In this document: piece after piece, positions 44,954-54,355 of the stretch
Layout: the number at the start of each line of letters is the position of its first letter
Position numbering within the stretch: position 1 is the stretch's first letter
Assembly: GCF_003415655.1 (NCBI RefSeq)
Contig: NZ_QRHC01000007.1
Location: forward strand, 124,001-188,000
Source of the DNA: Vibrio maerlii
Lineage (GTDB): Bacteria > Pseudomonadota > Gammaproteobacteria > Enterobacterales > Vibrionaceae
Reading direction: 5' to 3'
Length of the DNA: 64,000 nucleotides
The notes under the pieces: model-generated
Databases searched by the model: none
Seen by the model: the letters and a program-made list of their open reading frames with translations, nothing else
Told to the model about the DNA's origin: nothing
Made by a program: the position numbers and the translations under genes

Positions 44954-46622
44954 TTAAAAGTAGAGTTTTGCTTGTGGTACATCAACGGTCAGTTCATCTG
45001 TCACCAGTTGTAAGATGGAGCGTGTTAATTGACCAATAATCGCGAAGTATGGGCTGATCGAGTTGTTGATCAGGTCATCGACTTCGAGCCAAGACACATC
45101 GGGTAACACCAAATCAGACCAACGTGCTGATGCTGTCATGTGGTTATCCCAGGTCAAGATGAACTCACATAAGGATTCGTCTTTGAGTGTCTCTTGGGTT
45201 TTGTTGAGATCCGAGTGCTGATTCATCGGAATATTACTGGCGTAATTAAATAAGAACTTAATATTGGTATCGAGCTTATCTTTGCCTTTCACATAACTGT
45301 TCAATGCAGTCATGCTCGTGCCTTCTCGAATTGCTCTTTCCCATAGGAAGCATGGAATTGACGTTTTAATAGGGTTCTTCATGGTAAAGCCAGTCACCGG
45401 TATTGGGGCCCGGCTTACCAAACTGCTTGGTGATGACAGGTAGCATCATGATAGAACGACAACCTTGCTCACCATTTGCGGTTCTTTGCAGTCCCCATCC
45501 TTGTGAAATCCACGCATTATTTGCACTCGCCATTTCACGGGCGAGTTGACGGATACGAGCCGCTGGAATACGGGTTAGATCTGCTGCCCATTCTGCGGTC
45601 TTTTCAATACCATCATTGTATTTACCCATGATATAAGATTTGTAAGAGCTATTCTTCGGCGCTGTTGCCGGTAGGTTGTCTTCATCCCAGCCAGTTGCAT
45701 ATTTATTGATGAAGTCATCGTCGGCTAGCCCTTCGTCAACCAGTGTATGCACAATACCTGCAACCAGTGCGGCGTCCGTACCTGGTCTGATTGGCAGCCA
45801 CTCTGCATTCAAGCCAATCGAGCTGTCGGTGTAGCGCGGATCGATGATGATCACCTTCGCTTGGCTTTTCTCTAGGGCTTGGAGCACCTCGTAAATTTGC
45901 CCGCCACCGGACATTCGGGTTTCAGCAAGGTTTTGACAGAACATGACGACTAAATCGGAGTTGGCAATCTCAGACATGAAGCTGCCATGGCCTTTACCGT
46001 AAACAAAAGGTTCAATGCGTGATATTTGCGCGGTGGAGTAAGAGTTGTGATAGTTGAGGTAGCCGCCGGTACTACTCAAGAAACGGCGCATGGCATTGCG
46101 ACCATGGATATTCCCGCCGTTACAACCTGTACCGTACTGGTAGAAGATGGCTTCGTTGCCATGCTTTTCTATGGTGTACTTTAGTTTGTCGGCAATGAGT
46201 GTGGTCGCTTCGTCCCAGCTGATCTTTTTAAACTTGCCCTCACCACGTTTACCAACACGCAACAGAGGCGACTTGATCCTATCGTGATTGTACGTTTTGT
46301 AGCGATTAGCTCGGACACGTAAGCATGGTGTGATCTGATGTTCTCCAAACACTTCGTCATTAATGCCATCTTCCGAGTCGATATACGAGATGACGCCATC
46401 TTTCACATGGACCTTGAGCGGGCAGCGGCTCCCACAGTTCACCAAACAAGCACTGTATTTCACTTCTTCTTTGCTCGCTTGTGCTGAGGTCTCAGCGGAA
46501 GCGGTAAACGGAAAGGTTGTCGACGTTGCTACCGCGCCTACAGCCGCAGCTTTACCTGAGCTATTTAAAAATGTTCTTCGAGTCAGCTTTTCTGTTAATA
46601 GTGTATTTAAGGCTTTTCTCAT
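44954..46622 (-). pseudogene. dmsA: Broken DMSO reductase molybdopterin subunit (dmsA remnant)
   Basis: The gene reads as two frames. The N-terminal 418 codons (46622 to 45366) have a Tat signal (RRTFLNSSGKAAAV), the 4Fe-4S cysteines (CLVNCGSRCPLK) and clear DmsA sequence up to KPGPNTGDW. Then the frame shifts, and DmsA continues as VTGFTMKNPIKTSIPCF to about WLEVDDLINNS. DmsA is about 800 residues; the remains cover about two thirds. The last ~25 codons (LTRSILQLVTDEL onward) do not look like DmsA and may come from another gene fused by deletion. dmsB and dmsC are absent. The break point holds CCGGTGACTGG, described separately. Confidence 0.88.
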
Positions 46623-46737
46623 GAGAACTCCTTTCTCTCAGTGAAAGATGTCTAGTGATATAAACAGAGTTACTTTTAAATATATTGTCACTATCTATAA
46701 CTGTTTTAGATCTACCTTCTATATAATTATTTTTAAT

Positions 46738-46751
46738 TTGATAGCAATCAC
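46738..46751. promoter_or_regulatory. FNR-like box upstream of the dmsA remnant
   Basis: TTGATAGCAATCAC matches 9 of 10 defined bases of the FNR consensus TTGAT-N4-ATCAA. It lies 116 bases before the dmsA start, a fitting place for anaerobic activation of a DMSO reductase operon. Confidence 0.6.
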
Positions 46752-46999
46752 GAAACTCTATTAAATAAACTATGGCGGTTATTTAATGAATGAGATTGGT
46801 TTTTATTCAAATGTAACCGGGTGAAATAATAAATTAAATTATCACCTATATAAGGTATAGAGCGAAAGGGCATGAAAAATGCTGGCTTATTTCAACTTTG
46901 AATATAATTATATTTAACCACGTGACTTTAGGTTAATTTTATTCTTGTCTTTCAATTATAATTAAATAGATATTCTAAAAATTGGTATATGGTGACAGT

Positions 47000-47074
47000 A
47001 TGAAAAATTCAAAAAATGTCTTACCCATTGTTGTCGGGCTTACTTTGGTTTCACATTCCGTTACTATGAAATGA
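47000..47074 (+). other. Possible remnant: 24-codon frame with signal-peptide character
   Basis: The frame MKNSKNVLPIVVGLTLVSHS ends four codons later. It begins like a secretion signal (two lysines, then a hydrophobic stretch) and stops where cleavage would occur. Its ribosome site is poor. It may be the start of a lost exported protein or chance. Confidence 0.25.
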
Positions 47075-47214
47075 GTGGCTTGTTGTGAGTAGAGAAGATA
47101 AGAAGACAAGACAAATCTTGAAATGAGGCTGTAAACTAATAATTGCTACTAAGACTTAAGTATTACCTCACACCTGTAGCTAGTACTGAAATCGAGGCCT
47201 TTTTATGCTTGTTA

Positions 47215-48072
47215 TTATACTTTTGTAGTTTCTTTCTTTGGTACTAACTGCCCACAAAACCATTTCTGATATTGGCTTTGAGTTTCGTTGGCGTTGCAAA
47301 ATACTGCTGCTGTTAGCTTGCGGCCAAATAAATAAGGGTGATCATTAATCTTAACGAGGTTGTTATTATTCAGTGCTTCGATAATGAAGTCTGGGAGTAG
47401 TGCAATGCCCGATTGTTGGCAGCAGAGGTTGACGATGGTATTCAGGTCTTCACACTGCCAGATGTGGTGTTGCTTGACCATTGAAGCACTGTTGATCTCT
47501 TTGCATCCCTCTAGCAGCAATAGCCGGGTGTCTTGGTTGCAGGTGAGCGAGCGATGGGCTACCCACCAAAAGTTAATTTTGAACAGCTCGGTCACCCTAA
47601 ACTCGTAGATGCTCTTGTGGTAAGGATTACCAATTGCGAGGTCGAGCTCTCCGTGGGCGAGCATTTCGCCCAGTACGAAGCTTGGTTTAGTGACAAGCTT
47701 TAGGTTTACATCGGGAAAAGAGTTGGAAAACTCGTGAACCGCTTGACGTACTGCATGATTAGATAGCAGAGGGTCAATCCCCACACGATACAACACTTGC
47801 TTTGAGTCCTTCATCGCGTATGCAGACTTCAATAGAGCTCGATATTGCATAAGAAGCGGGTTGGCAATCTCACTGAGATGTTTCCCTTGGTTGGTCAGAA
47901 CCGCCTTACCATGTTCACGTTCAAACAGATCAATTTCTAACTCAAGCTCTAGGCTCTGAATTGCTGCGCTAATCGTTGGTTGTGTCTTATGTAGCTTTCT
48001 CGCTGCAGCTCGAAAAGACCCTTCTTCAACAACGGTAACGAATGCTAATAACTGTTCAAAGCTCGGATGCAT
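47215..48072 (-). CDS. LysR-family transcriptional regulator
   Basis: This 285-residue LysR regulator has an N-terminal winged helix (FEQLLAFVTVVEEGSFRAAARK, residues 5-26, then TQPTISAAIQSLE) and a ligand-binding domain. It stands alone between the dmsA remnant region and the Tad pilus operon and is transcribed away from the latter, so it could regulate the pilus promoter, itself or a distant gene. The target cannot be told from sequence. Confidence 0.87.
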   Translation of the reverse strand: MHPSFEQLLAFVTVVEEGSFRAAARKLHKTQPTISAAIQSLELELEIDLFEREHGKAVLTNQGKHLSEIANPLLMQYRALLKSAYAMKDSKQVLYRVGIDPLLSNHAVRQAVHEFSNSFPDVNLKLVTKPSFVLGEMLAHGELDLAIGNPYHKSIYEFRVTELFKINFWWVAHRSLTCNQDTRLLLLEGCKEINSASMVKQHHIWQCEDLNTIVNLCCQQSGIALLPDFIIEALNNNNLVKINDHPYLFGRKLTAAVFCNANETQSQYQKWFCGQLVPKKETTKV

Positions 48073-48482
48073 AATATGCCCTTATATTTATACACGAGGC
48101 AGAGTATCTACTCTAAACATCTAGAGTACTTATAAAGTTGAGCACTTGTCTTCACCTAAGTGGGGGAAGGCGTGATGTTCTATCAGTGATTTTTAATAAT
48201 CTATATTTTTGGAATATGAGAAGGGTATGAAAATATCGTGACTAAGTTCAAATAATTGTTTTTATATCGCCTTAATTAAAGGTTGATATAGATCAATTAT
48301 CCCCCATGGAAAACTTAGGTGTAAAGCGTTTATACATGCTGATTAAATTAGAGCCCAAAACGAGTTACTGAGTGATAGGTCATTTCTATCGTCATGAAAA
48401 TTTCAAGCAGTGTGTTTTTGTTACATTTATAACAGTAGGCAAGGGACTTACAACTAAAGTTAACAACCAAAGGAGTAACATT
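48073..48482. promoter_or_regulatory. Divergent region upstream of the Tad pilus operon
   Basis: This 410-base gap lies between lysR (minus) and flp (plus). CACCTAAGT at 48153-48161 and its reverse complement ACTTAGGTG at 48313-48321 form a widely spaced inverted repeat. Each has a G5 or C5 run beside it (TGGGGGA at 48161, TCCCCCA at 48300). A similar C5/G5 palindrome occurs before the lipoprotein gene at 60308. A common regulator is possible. Confidence 0.4.
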
Positions 48483-48698
48483 ATGTTGACTAACCTATAT
48501 TGTAAAATAAGCACTCTATTCACTTCTTTTAAAAATGATGAGCGCGGCGTGACTGCAATTGAGTATGCGATTATTGCTGTCGCAGTAGCCGCTATCGTCA
48601 GTCTTATGTTTACTGATGGTGGATCATTTGAAACAGCATTAAGTGGAGCGGTAACGAAAATTACTGGTTATATTAATGGTGCTAATGGAACCAACTAG
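48483..48698 (+). CDS. flp: Flp-type major pilin
   Basis: This 71-residue prepilin has the Flp processing motif: cleavage after Gly in DERGVTAIEYA, followed by a hydrophobic helix (IIAVAVAAIVSLMF). The Glu-Tyr pair five and six residues after the cut is the Flp hallmark. The mature pilin is about 47 residues and would form Tad pilus fibres. The reading frame is open upstream, but the ATG at 48483 with AGGAG is the obvious start. It heads the Tad locus; no second flp gene follows. Confidence 0.93.
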   Translation: MLTNLYCKISTLFTSFKNDERGVTAIEYAIIAVAVAAIVSLMFTDGGSFETALSGAVTKITGYINGANGTN

Positions 48699-48751
48699 CT
48701 GTAGCATCATAATCACAAAGTAGCAGAAATAAGGCTAATTGTAATAATTCA

Positions 48752-49171
48752 ATGGTTATAGTTTTAATTGGGTATTTTTCTTTGTTATTTAGTGTTGTTT
48801 GCATGGATATAAAATTCCGTCAAATACCTAACTATTTAATCTACCTAATAGGAATTTTAGGTTTATTTGCTTGTGATTGCTTTTATTTTGAAAATAGCGC
48901 AATAGATATCATTAGTATATTTGGTGTCGGGTTTTTACTTTGGTATTTGAATGTTTGGGGTGCAGGCGATGCAAAACTGCTCACAGTGGTTTCCATCGCC
49001 ATCGATCAACAATATCTACCGGGTATATTACTGCTTATCACGATGATTGGAGGAGTGACAGCGCTGCTGATTATTATCATTAATCGACTGTTTGGAAAAC
49101 AGATTACTACCGTGCCCTACGGTGTCACCATCTCCATCGGCGGCATGGTAGGGACACTGGCCTCACTCTAG
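48752..49171 (+). CDS. tadV: Tad prepilin peptidase
   Basis: This 139-residue membrane protease of the A24 family (TadV/CpaA) cleaves the Flp prepilin and the TadE/TadF pseudopilins. The two catalytic aspartates are visible: Asp in CMDIKFRQIPN and Asp in WGAGDAKLL. About four membrane helices are seen. It lies 53 bases after flp. Confidence 0.9.
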   Translation: MVIVLIGYFSLLFSVVCMDIKFRQIPNYLIYLIGILGLFACDCFYFENSAIDIISIFGVGFLLWYLNVWGAGDAKLLTVVSIAIDQQYLPGILLLITMIGGVTALLIIIINRLFGKQITTVPYGVTISIGGMVGTLASL

Positions 49172-49182
49172 AGGAGACAAGG

Positions 49183-49986
49183 ATGAATATAAGGATATTA
49201 GTACCGATTGCCCTGATTGCAGTGGGCGCGGGGTTGTATGGACTGTCTGGACAACTCATTCAAACGCCTCCTCCTTCCCCCACAGCTTCTTCTGGTGAAC
49301 CGGTCACTCAGGCTGAACCGGCGGAAAACAGCGTTACAATTTGGGTAACCACTCAAGCGTTAACGCGAGGGCAAGCTATCGATGTGACGCAGTTTGAGCG
49401 TCAATCGGTCAGTGAAAAAGAATTTGAGCGCTTCGGCTTTGTAACCAAGCTAGAGCGCGGCATGGTGGTCAAGCAAACCGTTGCCCCGGGTACACGACTT
49501 ACACCAAAGTTGGTGGCGACACCACAGGATGCTGGGTACGTAGAAGCGGTGATCCATCCTGATCGTGTTCCTTATGCGATAGAGGTGGAACCCAACGCGA
49601 TCATTGGTGGCTTGATCGACCACGGCACCTTAGTTGATGTGATCGCTATTTCTTCAGCGTCGCAAAACTTGGCCGATGATGTGGTGATCACCAACTATCA
49701 ATCCGTTTCTGTCTCGCCACTGTTTGCGGCGGTTAAGGTACTTAAGGTTGATAAACAAGAGACGTTGTTAGAGCAAGGTCGTTCGCAATTGAACGTGAAC
49801 CTCATTCTCGAACTGACTCGCGGTCAGCTCGCAAAATTGTCCATCGCACGCAAGATCTCACTGATCGAGGTGCATAAATCATTTGGTGCCAATGTAGTAC
49901 ACGAACTACAGGCGAACTCGGGTGATGTCCTTCCAGATTATCGTGCGATTGTCGAATATCGCGCAGAAAAAATAGCAGTAAAATAA
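49183..49986 (+). CDS. rcpC: Tad pilus assembly protein RcpC/CpaB
   Basis: This 267-residue periplasmic protein has an N-terminal membrane anchor (ILVPIALIAVGAGLYGLSGQL), a Pro/Ser-rich linker and an SAF-like domain (TRGQAIDVTQFERQSV). It is thought to link the outer-membrane secretin to the inner-membrane machine. A good ribosome site (GAGGAGA) precedes it. Confidence 0.87.
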   Translation: MNIRILVPIALIAVGAGLYGLSGQLIQTPPPSPTASSGEPVTQAEPAENSVTIWVTTQALTRGQAIDVTQFERQSVSEKEFERFGFVTKLERGMVVKQTVAPGTRLTPKLVATPQDAGYVEAVIHPDRVPYAIEVEPNAIIGGLIDHGTLVDVIAISSASQNLADDVVITNYQSVSVSPLFAAVKVLKVDKQETLLEQGRSQLNVNLILELTRGQLAKLSIARKISLIEVHKSFGANVVHELQANSGDVLPDYRAIVEYRAEKIAVK

Positions 49987-50003
49987 TAACTAAGGAGCGC
50001 CGC

Positions 50004-51332
50004 ATGGACGCACGAACAATAAAGATTTTGCTTTGTTCAATGCTCTTAATCTTCTCTAGCCAGGTTTTGGCTGCTCGTATCGTCAACTTAGCTGAAGGGG
50101 AAGCGAAAACGATTCGTACCTCACAAGATATTGGCTCTGTGTTTATCTCTAACCCCGATGTTGCTGACTACCAAGTGATCGAAGCCAATCGAGTGGTGTT
50201 CTTTGGTAAGCGCATCGGTAGTTCATCATTGATGGTGTTTGATAAAGATGGCAATACACTTCTCTCACGCAAGTTAGTGGTTAATCGCAGCTTGGTGCAT
50301 ATCCAACAACAGATCCAGGTTCGTTATCCCGATGTGGATGTCACCATCTATAACTTGGGTGACCAAGCGGTGCTGAGTGGTACGGTGGCGACTGAGCAGA
50401 TACGTGAAGAAATCTATCGACTAGCAGGTGAGCTATTAGGCAAAGATGCAGAGATCACCGATGTATTCTGGGACTTGGATGAAAACCAGTACAACATGGA
50501 TTTTATGCGCCGTTACCGATTTGAGGGCTTAGTCAATAATATCGAGGTGGTCACCACCAAGCAGGTCAACGTGAAGCTCACCATAGCTGAGGTGTCTCAC
50601 TCCTTTATGGAAGAGTTTGGCATTCAGGTTGGCTCGGAGTCTGGTGGCGCTGGGGTGTTTATTGATCAGCTGACCGACTTTAGTGCCGATGACATCATTT
50701 CGGTGATCACAGCAATTGGAGACGACAACGTTGGTCAAGTACTTGCTGAGCCTAATCTTTCGGTGATTTCGGGTGAAACCGCGAGCTTTCTTGCCGGGGG
50801 AGAGATCCCTGTGGTGACGGTGATTGATGGTGGCACCAATGTGGAATACCGCGAATACGGTGTCCGCCTTGAACTGATGGCAAAGGTGTTAAGAGACGAC
50901 AAGATCAAGCTGTCGATGATGCCAGAAGTCAGCTCTTTGGATAACCAATACAGCAACGAAAACTATGACTTACCTGCACTGAAAACACGTCGAGCAAGAA
51001 CCACTGTGGAGTTGGGCGATGGGCAGAGTTTTGTGTTAGGTGGTCTGCTTAGTTCAGAAGACAGAGAAACCCTACGCCGTATTCCGTTCATTGGTGATAT
51101 TCCAGTGCTAGGTGCCTTATTCCGCAATACAGGTAGTGAACGTACAAAAACCGAGTTAGTAATTGTTGCGACGGTTAATCTGGTTCAGCCATTTCAGCCT
51201 TCTCAAGTACAGCTTCCAATGATGGAGAAGACTCATACCTTAACTCGCTTCTTTGCCTTGGATTCAAATTATGACAAGGCATCGGCTAAGTGGGCAAATG
51301 AATTACTTGCAACCGGAGGCTTCAAACAATGA
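50004..51332 (+). CDS. rcpA: Tad secretin RcpA/CpaC
   Basis: This 442-residue outer-membrane secretin forms the pilus exit channel. A signal peptide (ILLCSMLLIFSSQVLA) is followed by the pilus N-domain (RIVNLAEGEAKTIRTSQDIG), a BON-like stretch (TIYNLGDQAVLSGTVATEQ) and the secretin core (VLAEPNLSVISGETASFLAG, then GQSFVLGGLLSSEDRETL). It overlaps the next gene by 4 bases. Confidence 0.93.
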   Translation: MDARTIKILLCSMLLIFSSQVLAARIVNLAEGEAKTIRTSQDIGSVFISNPDVADYQVIEANRVVFFGKRIGSSSLMVFDKDGNTLLSRKLVVNRSLVHIQQQIQVRYPDVDVTIYNLGDQAVLSGTVATEQIREEIYRLAGELLGKDAEITDVFWDLDENQYNMDFMRRYRFEGLVNNIEVVTTKQVNVKLTIAEVSHSFMEEFGIQVGSESGGAGVFIDQLTDFSADDIISVITAIGDDNVGQVLAEPNLSVISGETASFLAGGEIPVVTVIDGGTNVEYREYGVRLELMAKVLRDDKIKLSMMPEVSSLDNQYSNENYDLPALKTRRARTTVELGDGQSFVLGGLLSSEDRETLRRIPFIGDIPVLGALFRNTGSERTKTELVIVATVNLVQPFQPSQVQLPMMEKTHTLTRFFALDSNYDKASAKWANELLATGGFKQ

Positions 51333-51835
51333 ACAGAAGAATAATCGGTAGTTTGATGGTGTTGCTAATGATGAATGGTTGTGCCGAAACCATCTCTGAG
51401 CGTCATGGAACACAAATAGACGTTGTGCCTTGGGAGTATCGATTTGCTGTCGATATTGAGAACAGCTCGACAAGTGCGCAACAAAAAGCGTGGAATGAAA
51501 TGGATGACTACGTACAGCGCAATTGGAACATTTTATCCAGTCAACAACTCCATTTTCATTGGCTAAGCAACGATGGCAAAACATTGGCAGACAAATACAA
51601 GAAACATCTTTTAAGTCAGGGTATTGCCAGTACCAATATTCATGTAAGTAAAGGCACTGAACAGCTAGAGGACTTTGACCTTTCGTTGTTGGTTACGCAG
51701 TACAAGGCTGTTACCCCTGTGTGTGAGTACGAGAAAATCGGCAATTATGGTGAGTTGCCCCTGGGTTGTTACTCTGAGGGAGCGCGTTGGAAATCAGTAG
51801 TTCATCCTGAGCGGGTGATGAAGAGCGTGAAGTAA
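51329..51835 (+). CDS. rcpB: Tad locus lipoprotein RcpB-like
   Basis: This 168-residue protein has a lipoprotein-type signal (GSLMVLLMMNGCAE), suggesting a lipid anchor at Cys18. It occupies the slot of rcpB/cpaD between secretin and tadZ, where a small outer-membrane helper of the secretin is expected. Two further cysteines near the C-terminus (VCEYEK, LGCYSEG) may pair. The sequence itself is weakly conserved, so the name comes from position. Confidence 0.68.
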   Translation: MNRRIIGSLMVLLMMNGCAETISERHGTQIDVVPWEYRFAVDIENSSTSAQQKAWNEMDDYVQRNWNILSSQQLHFHWLSNDGKTLADKYKKHLLSQGIASTNIHVSKGTEQLEDFDLSLLVTQYKAVTPVCEYEKIGNYGELPLGCYSEGARWKSVVHPERVMKSVK

Positions 51836-51844
51836 GGGAAGCAT

Positions 51845-53071
51845 ATGATAGAACTTGCCGATATTTTAGGTAGTAAAGAGAAAAAGGCGACAACCACTCA
51901 GGGCGTTAACTCGGTTCTTTTTTACCAAACTAATCAATGCAAAGCATTAGTCAAAGAAGCCTATCAGTTTGAGGGTTATGCAACGCCATCCTTTTTGGTC
52001 AATATGGATAGTACCATCAAAGAGCATGTTCGTGACCAGAGCATCGAAATCGTGATGATAGAGCTCAATGAGAGTGAGGATGTGGTCAAAGATGCTGAGC
52101 GCATCAGTTCACTGCTTCCAAACGATGCCTCGGTGATTGTGATAGGGCGCGAGGATTCAATTTCGACCATACGCAACCTGAAAAAAATGGGTTTTTATTA
52201 TCTTTTTTGGCCAATCAACAAGCAAGAGCTGATCGACTTTGTCTCTGGTGTTTATGATAACCGCAGCGGAAATAAAGGATTGGGTCAAAAGCGTAAAGCA
52301 AAGCAGATCTCATTAGTAGGCAGTAAAGGGGGCGTGGGTACCACCATGCTCTGCTCTGAGCTAGCACATTTTTTGACTAAGCAAAAACACTCGTCTTGTG
52401 TTGTGGTCGACAATGCGTATCAAGGCGGCAACCTCGATATCATGATGGGTATTGAGAAGTTCAAAAAGAAAGAGATCCGCTCAGGCGAGCTCGCCACATC
52501 CCTCGATACGACATCGGCACATAGCTTGTTATATCGCTGTGACGATCTACTTTCGGTGCTTTCTATAGACTCACCGGATTACGGTAGCTTTGATGTCAAA
52601 GATTACACTCAGGCGGTTGTCGAGTATGTGGGGGAAGATGCCAATTTTCTCATCGAAGATCTATCGGCTTCCTCAGCTAGTTTAGTGTTTACCGCTAGGG
52701 ATATTGTCGACGTATCCGACGCTATCGTACTTATCATTACCCCGACGGTTTCCGCTGTGCGCGAAGCGGCATCGTTGCTCAAACGCATACGAGAGTTACA
52801 AAATAAGGAAGACTCTCAACGTATTCTTTTAGTCTTCAACAATGTATTACCAGAGAGTAATGCGACGATTACCAAAGAAGAGGCGGAAAAGTATTTGCTG
52901 CAACCCATAGATGTTGTGGTTCCGCATATCAAGAAACTCGACGCGAAGATTTTAACGGGCAAGCGTGCGACAGATGTTAGTGGTAAAGCGAAGCGTTCGA
53001 TTCACGCTTTGGGTGAATTAATCTTGGGTGAAGAGCCTAAACACGGTTTCTTTCGGTTTGGCTCAAGGTAG
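51845..53071 (+). CDS. tadZ: Tad localisation protein TadZ/CpaE
   Basis: This 408-residue MinD/ParA-like protein places the Tad machine at a cell pole. The N-terminal ~130 residues form a receiver-like domain, followed by the deviant Walker A GSKGGVGTT at about 158-166 and IVLIITPTVSAVREA. A ribosome site (AAGGGAAG) precedes it. Confidence 0.88.
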   Translation: MIELADILGSKEKKATTTQGVNSVLFYQTNQCKALVKEAYQFEGYATPSFLVNMDSTIKEHVRDQSIEIVMIELNESEDVVKDAERISSLLPNDASVIVIGREDSISTIRNLKKMGFYYLFWPINKQELIDFVSGVYDNRSGNKGLGQKRKAKQISLVGSKGGVGTTMLCSELAHFLTKQKHSSCVVVDNAYQGGNLDIMMGIEKFKKKEIRSGELATSLDTTSAHSLLYRCDDLLSVLSIDSPDYGSFDVKDYTQAVVEYVGEDANFLIEDLSASSASLVFTARDIVDVSDAIVLIITPTVSAVREAASLLKRIRELQNKEDSQRILLVFNNVLPESNATITKEEAEKYLLQPIDVVVPHIKKLDAKILTGKRATDVSGKAKRSIHALGELILGEEPKHGFFRFGSR

Positions 53072-53077
53072 GTTGTT

Positions 53078-54355
53078 ATGAGTAGTGCAAAGACGGTCTA
53101 CATCAAAATTCGCAAGATGATCTTTGATGCCTTGGATCCTGAAGTTATCAATAGTTTGGATTCAAATAAATTGGCAGAGCAGTTAGCTCAAGCCATTAAT
53201 GTGATTGTTGATAATGAAGGGATAGCCGTTCCTTCAGTACTACGGAATGACTTTGTTAAGGCTTTGGTCGATGAGTTGCACGGTTTAGGACCCTTGCAGA
53301 GCTTGATGGATGATGAGTCGATTACCGATATCATGATCAATGGGCATGAGAGTGTCTATGTTGAGCGGCGCGGAATGGTAGAGCAGGCCGATGTTGATTT
53401 TGTTGATGAAGTTCAACTCATGGAGATTGCCAAGCGTATCGCTGGTCGAGTTGGCCGCCGTGTGGATGAATCTAAACCTATGTGTGACGCTCGTTTAGAA
53501 GATGGCAGCCGCGTCAATATTGTCATTCCCCCAGTCGCCATTGATGGCACCTCTATCTCAATTCGTAAGTTCAAAAAGCAAGCCATTGATTTAATGGAGC
53601 TTGTCGACTATGGCTCAATGAGTCAAGAGATGGCTCAATTGATGATGATTGCCTCGCGCTGTCGCTTAAACATCCTTATTTCTGGTGGTACGGGTTCAGG
53701 CAAAACCACCATGCTCAATGCGCTATCTCAATATATTTCCGAGAAAGAACGCATTGTTACGATTGAGGATGCGGCCGAGCTGCGCCTTCAGCAACCCCAC
53801 GTCGTACGTCTAGAAACGCGGGTAGCCGGGATAGAAAATACCGGTGCCATTCATCAAAGGGACTTGGTGATTAACGCCCTTCGGATGCGTCCCGACCGTA
53901 TCATCGTTGGTGAGTGTCGTGGTGGTGAAGCGTTCGAAATGCTGCAAGCAATGAACACCGGCCATGATGGTTCGATGTCGACCCTCCACGCCAACTCACC
54001 AAGAGATGCACTGGCTCGTGTTGAAGCGATGGTGATGATGGCAACCAATAACCTACCTCTTACCGCGATTCGGCGAACCATCGTCAGCGCAATCGACTTA
54101 GTTATTCAGATCAGCCGCTTACATGATGGTAGCCGTAAAGTGATGAGTATCTTCGAGGTAGTCGGGCTTGAAGGCGATAGCGTAGTCATGGAAGAGATAT
54201 TTCGTTTTCAACCAGAGCACAGCAAAGAAAATGCGGACAAGGTAATGGGTAACTTCCTTACCGCAGGTTTGATGAAGCGCTCTGTTCTTGTAGAGAAGGC
54301 ACGATATTTTGGGCTGGAAGATAAGCTTGAATCTTTGTTTAACAGGAGGTCATGA
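53078..54355 (+). CDS. tadA: Tad secretion ATPase TadA/CpaF
   Basis: This 425-residue type II/IV secretion ATPase powers pilus assembly. It has Walker [11 protein letters not shown], the acidic box [10 protein letters not shown], Walker B in [19 protein letters not shown] and the His box [15 protein letters not shown]. It overlaps tadB by 4 bases. Confidence 0.94.
   Translation: MSSAKTVYIKIRKMIFDALDPEVINSLDSNKLAEQLAQAINVIVDNEGIAVPSVLRNDFVKALVDELHGLGPLQSLMDDESITDIMINGHESVYVERRGMVEQADVDFVDEVQLMEIAKRIAGRVGRRVDESKPMCDARLEDGSRVNIVIPPVAIDGTSISIRKFKKQAIDLMELVDYGSMSQEMAQLMMIASRCRLNILISGGTGSGKTTMLNALSQYISEKERIVTIEDAAELRLQQPHVVRLETRVAGIENTGAIHQRDLVINALRMRPDRIIVGECRGGEAFEMLQAMNTGHDGSMSTLHANSPRDALARVEAMVMMATNNLPLTAIRRTIVSAIDLVIQISRLHDGSRKVMSIFEVVGLEGDSVVMEEIFRFQPEHSKENADKVMGNFLTAGLMKRSVLVEKARYFGLEDKLESLFNRRS

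Larger units (their letters stand above)
46623..47214. other. A+T-rich noncoding stretch upstream of dmsA remnant
   Basis: This 592-base region holds a likely FNR box and a 24-codon frame with signal-peptide character, both listed separately. No other gene is supported. It probably kept the promoter of the broken DMSO reductase operon and debris of a lost gene. Confidence 0.6.
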
